Of a DNA stretch of 10,249 bases, positions 5,995-10,249 are shown in pieces. The notes under the pieces are model-generated. The model had not been told where the DNA came from. It searched no databases and worked only from the letters and a program-made list of their open reading frames with translations. Numbering within the stretch: the first letter of the stretch is position 1; each line of letters opens with the position of its first letter. Both the position numbers and the translations under genes were made by a program. Where the stretch lies: positions 1 through 10,249 of the forward strand of contig CALISP010000141.1 in assembly GCA_938041705.1 (NCBI GenBank), read 5' to 3'. The stretch comes from an uncultured Cocleimonas sp. (GTDB lineage Bacteria > Pseudomonadota > Gammaproteobacteria > Thiotrichales > Thiotrichaceae).

Positions 5995-7128
5995 ATGAAC
6001 TCTCAAGCTACAGATCAAAACTACATGGCTCGTGCCATTCAATTGGCTAAAAAGGGTCATTTCACCACTCACCCCAACCCTCGTGTGGGTTGTGTAATTG
6101 TGAAAAACAATCAGATTATCGGCGAAGGTTATCATCTTGTAGCGGGTCAACCCCATGCCGAAGTTAATGCGCTTTCGTCTGTGAAGCCAACTAATGCTAG
6201 CTTAATTGAAAATGCAACTGCATACGTGACACTTGAACCTTGCTCACATATTGGTAAAACGCCACCCTGTGCTGATGCTCTTGTTAATTCCGGCGTAAAA
6301 AGAGTTGTCGTTGCGATGCTAGATCCTAATCCTCAAGTATCTGGTCGTGGAGTAAAAACATTATTAGATGCCAATATTGATGTAAGCGTTGGTATATTAG
6401 AGGAGCAATCACGTGCATTAAACCCTGGTTTCATTAAACGTATGGAAAAAAATAGACCCTTTATACGAGTTAAAATGGCGATGAGTTTAGATGGTAAAAC
6501 GGCAATGTCATCTGGTGAGAGCCAATGGATAACTGGCAGTGAGGCACGTCAAGATGTGCAACGTTTACGTGCTCAATCCGATGCTATTTTAACAGGCACG
6601 GGTACAGTAATAGATGATGATCCTTCATTGAATGTACGCTTAAAACCCATTGATCTAGGGTTTGAAGAGGATCAATTTGAATCTTGTCGTCAACCATTAA
6701 GGGTAGTGTTAGATTCCCATTTAAGAATACAAAGTTCTGCGAAAATGTTGTGTCTACCAGGAGATACCTTAATCTACACCTGTAATGGCGATAACGATAA
6801 AATTAAAGAATTAAGTCAATCTGGGGCAGAAGTTAAAGTACTAACCACCAGCCATATATCATTGCATGATGTCGTCTCTGATTTAGCAGCTCGTGAGATC
6901 AATGAAGTCCATGTTGAGGCTGGAGCTACATTATGTGGCGCATTATTATCAGAGCAGCTTGTCGATGAAATCATTATATATATGGCTCCCACAATATTAG
7001 GAGGCGATGCCAAAAGTTTGTTTAATCTACCTGCATTGCAACTTATCAAAGACAAAATAGATTTAGATATAAAGGATATTCGCGCGATAGGTAAAGATTG
7101 GCGCATTACTGCAATTCCAAACTTTTAA
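5995..7128 (+). CDS. ribD: Bifunctional pyrimidine deaminase/reductase of riboflavin synthesis
   Basis: RibD carries out the second and third steps of riboflavin synthesis: deamination of the diaminopyrimidinone product of GTP cyclohydrolase II, then NADPH-dependent reduction of its ribosyl side chain. The deaminase domain (about 1-145) has the zinc ligands H54 and catalytic E56 in QPHAEVNAL and C83 and C92 in EPCSHIGKTPPC. The reductase domain (about 150-375) has KMAMSLDGKTAMSSGESQWI, DAILTGTGTV and VEAGATLCGALL. The 377-residue length is near E. coli RibD (367). ATG 5995 is chosen because MNSQATDQNYMARAIQLA aligns with E. coli MQDEYYMARALKLA. There is no Shine-Dalgarno sequence before it. 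A TATACT hexamer lies 6 bases upstream, so the mRNA may be leaderless. The usual downstream partner ribE is absent; folE follows. Confidence 0.97.
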   Translation: MNSQATDQNYMARAIQLAKKGHFTTHPNPRVGCVIVKNNQIIGEGYHLVAGQPHAEVNALSSVKPTNASLIENATAYVTLEPCSHIGKTPPCADALVNSGVKRVVVAMLDPNPQVSGRGVKTLLDANIDVSVGILEEQSRALNPGFIKRMEKNRPFIRVKMAMSLDGKTAMSSGESQWITGSEARQDVQRLRAQSDAILTGTGTVIDDDPSLNVRLKPIDLGFEEDQFESCRQPLRVVLDSHLRIQSSAKMLCLPGDTLIYTCNGDNDKIKELSQSGAEVKVLTTSHISLHDVVSDLAAREINEVHVEAGATLCGALLSEQLVDEIIIYMAPTILGGDAKSLFNLPALQLIKDKIDLDIKDIRAIGKDWRITAIPNF

Positions 7129-7166
7129 AACATGTAAAGATCACTTTGAATAAGATTAAAAACCTT

Positions 7167-7208
7167 GTAAAAGTGGGGAGGTGTCTTACTCTTAATTATA
7201 TTAGTAAG
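7167..7208 (+). repeat. Intergenic element, copy A (upstream of folE)
   Basis: This lies in the 205-base ribD-folE gap. It begins GTAAAAGTGGGG and ends with a small stem, CTTACT 7185-7190 with AGTAAG 7203-7208. It resembles the element at 8049-8095: about 19 of 25 aligned positions match over the first part by hand alignment with one gap, and both continue into a TTACT...AGTAA stem. It may be a shared regulatory or small repeat element; chance similarity in AT-rich sequence is possible. Confidence 0.3.
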
Positions 7209-7333
7209 TATTTGAATTAAATATAAATTCATAATCATATTTCTAATAACTTCACATCATTGCGTGACTATTTAGTATAAGTTAAATACACTCTGGCTAT
7301 TGTAGCTTAGATCATAAAAATTAAGGATTATCC

Positions 7334-7882
7334 ATGGATAACAGCAAAGTTTACGCCGATTTACTAACTAACCTTGGTGAAGATATAAAACGTGATGGTT
7401 TATTAAAAACCCCTACACGCGCGGCTAAAGCTATGGAATTCCTAACCAAAGGTTACGAAGAGAAGCTTGAAGATATAGTTAATAATGCTGTATTCGACTC
7501 TGATAACGATCAGATGGTTATCGTTAAAGATATTGAAATGTACTCATTGTGTGAGCATCACTTATTACCTTTTGTAGGAAAAGCGCACATAGCTTATTTA
7601 CCACAGGGTAAAGTAATTGGCTTATCAAAGTTGGCTCGCATTACTGATATGTATGCACGTCGATTACAGATACAAGAAAACTTAACTAAACAAATAGCTG
7701 AGGCAGTTCAAGAAGTAACAGGTGCACGAGGTGTTGCTGTTGTAATAGAAGCACAACACTTTTGTATGATGATGCGTGGAGTGCAGAAACAAAACTCATC
7801 AACTATTTCATCAATGATGCTTGGCACATTCCGTGAAGATCCACGAACTCGTGAAGAGTTTTTGAATCTGATTTCAAAATAA
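7334..7882 (+). CDS. folE: GTP cyclohydrolase I (type IA)
   Basis: FolE converts GTP to 7,8-dihydroneopterin triphosphate, the first step of tetrahydrofolate (and other pterin) synthesis, in the cytoplasm as a zinc enzyme of toroidal assembly. Zinc ligands are C73 and H76 in YSLCEHHLLPF and C144 in QHFCMMMRG; H75 and H142 correspond to the catalytic histidines of E. coli FolE (H112, H179). GKVIGLSKLARI and the C-terminal SSMMLGTF are also family signatures. At 182 residues it is the shorter form, similar to the Bacillus enzyme, lacking the long N-terminal arm of E. coli FolE (222). The start ATG 7334 has AAGGA at 7323-7327, 6 bases upstream. It stands alone, 205 bases after ribD and 285 bases before the next gene, so it probably has its own promoter, which I cannot place with confidence. 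Confidence 0.97.
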   Translation: MDNSKVYADLLTNLGEDIKRDGLLKTPTRAAKAMEFLTKGYEEKLEDIVNNAVFDSDNDQMVIVKDIEMYSLCEHHLLPFVGKAHIAYLPQGKVIGLSKLARITDMYARRLQIQENLTKQIAEAVQEVTGARGVAVVIEAQHFCMMMRGVQKQNSSTISSMMLGTFREDPRTREEFLNLISK

Positions 7883-8167
7883 ATAAAAAAGTCAGTATCT
7901 TTGTAGGTAGCTCTTTTGAATAAAAATGTATTCAAGGAATGCCGTGAATTACTCTAGATAATTAGCTAAGAAAGTAACAGCAAACAAGCTAAGAATATCA
8001 AGTTTCGGTTAAGTTAAAATAATAGCTTCTGTAAGATGAATAAATTAAGTAAAAAGTAGGGTTCTTTCTTACTATTCAGATAGTAGTAAACCTACAATTC
8101 AAACGCTGCACAAAATCTCCATATATCATTCCTGGTTTTTGCATTTCAAGTTGCTTTAATAGCTTCC
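7883..8167 (+). other. 285-bp non-coding gap between folE and the M23 peptidase gene
   Basis: No gene is supported here. Visible elements are a 7-bp perfect stem TTGAATA/TATTCAA (7916-7922 with 7929-7935) without a T-tract, a 9-bp direct repeat AGCTAAGAA (7964-7972 and 7987-7995), AAGTT repeated at an 11-bp interval (8000 and 8011), and the hairpin-containing element at 8049-8095. No clear intrinsic terminator for folE is seen. Confidence 0.5.
8049..8095 (+). repeat. Intergenic element, copy B (upstream of the M23 peptidase)
   Basis: TACTAT 8070-8075 pairs with ATAGTA 8080-8085 over a 4-base loop, enclosed by GTAGG 8056-8060 with CCTAC 8091-8095. The first part (GTAAAAAGTAGGG...TCTTACT) resembles copy A at 7167. 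It lies about 70 bases before the peptidase start. Confidence 0.35.
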
Positions 8168-8755
8168 ATGAAAACATTAAAAGACATAACACTCCCGACA
8201 AAAACACCATCAATCATTCGTTCGATTTTATCGTTTACGATTAAGACTATTTTCTTTTTTATGGTGATATTTAGTTTTGGTTTTATCCTCCCCGAAAAAA
8301 ACCAAATACCTGTGCAAGGCGCTTCAGTTCATGATTGGAATCCTGAATCCTTTTGGTACTTCCCATGGGGTCGTTCACGTGTCCATCGTGGTTTGGATAT
8401 TTTTGCACAACAAGGAACTCCTGTGGTTGCGCCCACAGGAGGCTTTGTTTTATTTAGCGGAGAAATTAAAATGGGAGGGAATGTAGTTTTTATGATTGGT
8501 CCTAAATGGCGTTTTCATTATTTTGCTCATTTGGATAAAGTCGATTCAAAAGTTAAGGCTCACCGTTTTGGTTTTGTAGATGCGGGTCAACAAATAGGTA
8601 CCGTTGGCACTAGCGGAAATGCTAAAGGTAAACCACCTCATCTGCATTATTCTATACGCAGTTTATATCCTCAACTTTGGCATTATAAACCCAATACAAT
8701 TGCAGCTTGGGATCGTCTGTATTTTGTAAACCCTGACTCGTTCTTACGTAGCTAA
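8168..8755 (+). CDS. Membrane-anchored M23 family metallopeptidase
   Basis: This 195-residue protein is probably a peptidoglycan endopeptidase, or a LytM-like activator, acting in the periplasm. A hydrophobic segment at about 24-41 (FTIKTIFFFMVIFSFGFILP) would be an uncleaved anchor or signal sequence. The LytM/M23 core follows: H73 and D77 in RVHRGLDIFA, H121 in HYFAHL, GTVGTSGNAKG at 144-154, and H158 and H160 in PPHLHYS. H73, D77 and H160 are the expected zinc ligands, and all are present, so the enzyme should be active. There is no coiled coil or LysM domain, making it a compact version of the family. ATG 8168 lacks a Shine-Dalgarno sequence, but no ATG, GTG or TTG occurs upstream in frame before the stop at 8087-8089. 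The two-component system begins 79 bases downstream. Confidence 0.92.
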   Translation: MKTLKDITLPTKTPSIIRSILSFTIKTIFFFMVIFSFGFILPEKNQIPVQGASVHDWNPESFWYFPWGRSRVHRGLDIFAQQGTPVVAPTGGFVLFSGEIKMGGNVVFMIGPKWRFHYFAHLDKVDSKVKAHRFGFVDAGQQIGTVGTSGNAKGKPPHLHYSIRSLYPQLWHYKPNTIAAWDRLYFVNPDSFLRS

Positions 8756-8780
8756 TAGTCATATACTTGGCTAATGGCTT

Positions 8781-8808
8781 TTTACGCAGTTATTCTGCAT
8801 GTTATATT
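8781..8808 (+). promoter_or_regulatory. Possible sigma-70 promoter of the two-component system
   Basis: TTTACG at 8781-8786 (4 of 6 to TTGACA) and TATATT at 8803-8808 (5 of 6 to TATAAT) are 16 bases apart. Transcription would start near 8815, giving a leader of about 20 bases before the regulator start at 8835. AT-rich DNA makes such matches common. Confidence 0.35.
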
Positions 8809-8834
8809 CAAACTAATTCAGATAAGAAATAACC

Positions 8835-9533
8835 ATGACTCAAAAGAAAATACTCGTTGTTGATGATGATCCACATATTCGCGAAGTAATTAGTTTTGCT
8901 TTAGAGAAAGCAGAGATGTTAGTAACTTTAGCGAATGATGGCAAACAAGCCTTAAAGCATTTTGAAAAAACAGATATTGATCTAATCATATTAGATATTA
9001 ATATGCCTGAAATGGATGGACTAGAATGTTGTCGCGAACTTCGCAAAACTTCAAATGTACCTATTCTATTTTTGTCTTCGCGGGATGATGAGATTGATCG
9101 TATTCTTGGTCTAGAAATAGGTGGAGATGACTATGTCACGAAGCCTTTTAGTCCTCGTGAGCTGGTTGCTCGTGTGAATGTGATCTTAAAACGTACTCAG
9201 GGAAACATCTCGAACAGCGATAAGGAAGCTATATTATTTAAGCATGGCAAACTTCATTTAGATAGCGAACAACATTCAGTCTGGTGGAATGAAAAATCAG
9301 TATCTTTAACAGCAACTGAATTCGCAATGTTGGCGCAATTGCTCAAACACCCTAAAAAAGTATTCAGCCGTGATGCCATTATGCAAGGCTCATATCAATA
9401 CAATGTCTATGTAAGTGATAGAACGATTGATAGCCATATCAGACATATTCGCTCAAAGTTTTCAGAAGTAGGCTGTGAGAAGGTAATCGAGACACAACAT
9501 GGCGTTGGTTATCGCCTAAGTAGTTGTGAATAA
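8835..9533 (+). CDS. OmpR-family two-component response regulator
   Basis: This is a 232-residue cytoplasmic DNA-binding regulator. The receiver domain (about 3-118) has the acidic pair D10/D11 (with D12) in ILVVDDDPH, the phospho-acceptor D54 in LIILDINMPEMDG, S81 or S82 in the LFLSSRDDE switch region, and K103 in YVTKPFSPREL. The winged-helix output domain (about 135-230) has LTATEFAMLAQLLKHP, VFSRDAIMQ, VSDRTIDSHIRHIRSKF and QHGVGYRL, all typical of OmpR/PhoB regulators. All phosphorylation residues are intact. The sensor kinase gene follows after 78 bases and is its likely partner. Targets are unknown. The adjacent M23 peptidase is a candidate by position only. ATG 8835 has only a weak ribosome binding site (AAG at 8824-8826). 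Confidence 0.95.
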   Translation: MTQKKILVVDDDPHIREVISFALEKAEMLVTLANDGKQALKHFEKTDIDLIILDINMPEMDGLECCRELRKTSNVPILFLSSRDDEIDRILGLEIGGDDYVTKPFSPRELVARVNVILKRTQGNISNSDKEAILFKHGKLHLDSEQHSVWWNEKSVSLTATEFAMLAQLLKHPKKVFSRDAIMQGSYQYNVYVSDRTIDSHIRHIRSKFSEVGCEKVIETQHGVGYRLSSCE

Positions 9534-9611
9534 AAATTGTGAGTAATTATATAAATGATGTGTGTGATTAAAAATGAATGAAACTAACCAATCACAACGA
9601 CTAAATAACAC

Positions 9612-10249
9612 ATGCCAATAGATGCTCAACAACGTGTGAGAAAACTCTTTAGTCTACGTGTGATTCTTCTGATGGTCATGCTTTCTGTATTACTTTTACC
9701 TCTAGGCAGTTTGTACTTTTTCCGCTTTTATGAGAATGTCTTAGTGCAGAAAACAGAGGTGGAGTTAATTACTCAATCTGCAGTTTTGGCCTCCGTTTAC
9801 CGAGAATTGATTGGTAAAAATCAAACGGCAGCAACAGGTATCTATAATCCAATTGAGCCACAATTAGATCTAGCCAAACACAAAGTTCTGCCACGCCGAC
9901 CTAATGCCTATATTGATCAACGCTATAATAAACTATGGGATTACAGTAATGATCAGTTAGCAGGCATGAATATGAATAATATCTTGCTAAACACTCAAGA
10001 AGTCACTCTGGCGGGTATTCGAATTCTAAATAAACAGGGTGTTGTAGTTGCGGGAAGTGCAGAACTTAATATGTCGATGGCACATATCATTGAAGTAAAA
10101 AAAGCCTTACAGGGTGAATATGTTGCAGTGCTGCGCGAACGAATCTCTGATGAACCCACACCGTCAATTGCATCATTGAGTCGTGGAACGGGAATCCGAG
10201 TTTTTGTAGCATTTCCTATTATTAATCAAGGAAAAGTTGAAGGCGTGGT
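9612..10249 (+). CDS. Sensor histidine kinase, N-terminal part (runs off the window)
   Basis: The frame is open from ATG 9612 to the window end (212 full codons) with no stop. It begins with a short basic cytoplasmic tail (RVRKLFSLR), then a membrane helix at about 17-38 (VILLMVMLSVLLLPLGSLYFF). An extracytoplasmic sensor region of at least 170 residues follows, including TLAGIRILNKQGVVVAGSAE and, near the end, VLRERISDEPTPSIASLSRG then RVFVAFPI. These last blocks look like the PAS/Cache-like sensor of HAMP-containing histidine kinases. The HAMP, DHp and ATPase domains would lie beyond the window, so kinase identity rests on this sensor pattern and the adjacent response regulator. An in-frame stop at 9606-9608 makes 9612 the earliest start. 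It lacks a Shine-Dalgarno sequence. The signal sensed cannot be told. Confidence 0.85.
   Translation, partial: MPIDAQQRVRKLFSLRVILLMVMLSVLLLPLGSLYFFRFYENVLVQKTEVELITQSAVLASVYRELIGKNQTAATGIYNPIEPQLDLAKHKVLPRRPNAYIDQRYNKLWDYSNDQLAGMNMNNILLNTQEVTLAGIRILNKQGVVVAGSAELNMSMAHIIEVKKALQGEYVAVLRERISDEPTPSIASLSRGTGIRVFVAFPIINQGKVEGV

Noticed and set aside
7129..7333. FMN riboswitch or other known riboswitch between ribD and folE
   Set aside because: I could not find the conserved RFN blocks. The region is simple AT-rich sequence apart from the small element at 7167-7208.
8277..8486. Overlapping + strand ORF of 69 codons inside the M23 gene
   Set aside because: It is an out-of-frame shadow of a well-supported peptidase gene.
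9563..9596. CRP-like site (TGTGA...TCACA) before the kinase gene
   Set aside because: The half-sites are too far apart: TGTGATT and AATCACA are separated by 20 bases, whereas CRP needs a 6-base gap between TGTGA and TCACA.

Overview
This is an AT-rich bacterial chromosome segment (GC content by eye a little under 40%). Every gene I can support lies on the + strand. The glyA-nrdR-ribD order and the close match of GlyA, NrdR and RibD to enterobacterial proteins suggest a gammaproteobacterium. The MttB-like and PhyH-family genes would suit a marine, methylated-amine-using lifestyle, but the exact taxon is inference and the order also occurs in other proteobacteria.

Layout: (1) 1-1106 holds the 3' end of a trimethylamine-methyltransferase (MttB) family gene, a perfect 13-bp inverted repeat, and a phytanoyl-CoA-dioxygenase-family Fe(II)/2-oxoglutarate oxygenase. 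(2) 1149-3715 holds two genes I cannot name: a membrane-anchored TPR protein and an exported His-rich protein with a duplicated histidine motif. A strong intrinsic terminator follows. (3) 3771-4121 is a 350-bp non-coding stretch upstream of glyA with several hairpins and dyads. (4) 4122-7128 is the core block glyA, nrdR (TTG start, unusual zinc knuckle) and ribD. (5) 7334-7882 is folE (GTP cyclohydrolase I), with a related short intergenic element on each side. (6) 8168-8755 is a membrane-anchored M23 peptidase. (7) 8835 to the end is an OmpR-family response regulator and the N-terminal part of its likely sensor kinase, cut by the window edge.

How the genes may fit together: GlyA makes 5,10-methylene-THF from serine, FolE starts pterin/THF synthesis, RibD makes a riboflavin precursor, and NrdR represses ribonucleotide reductase. 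The middle of the window is therefore housekeeping one-carbon, cofactor and nucleotide metabolism. The MttB-like/PhyH pair is probably a separate catabolic unit for a methylated or quaternary amine. The M23 peptidase next to a two-component system suggests, but does not prove, an envelope-related regulon. I see no tRNA, rRNA, CRISPR array, insertion sequence or prophage. The least explained parts are the His-rich exported protein, the structured glyA upstream region and the NrdR zinc-site insertion.
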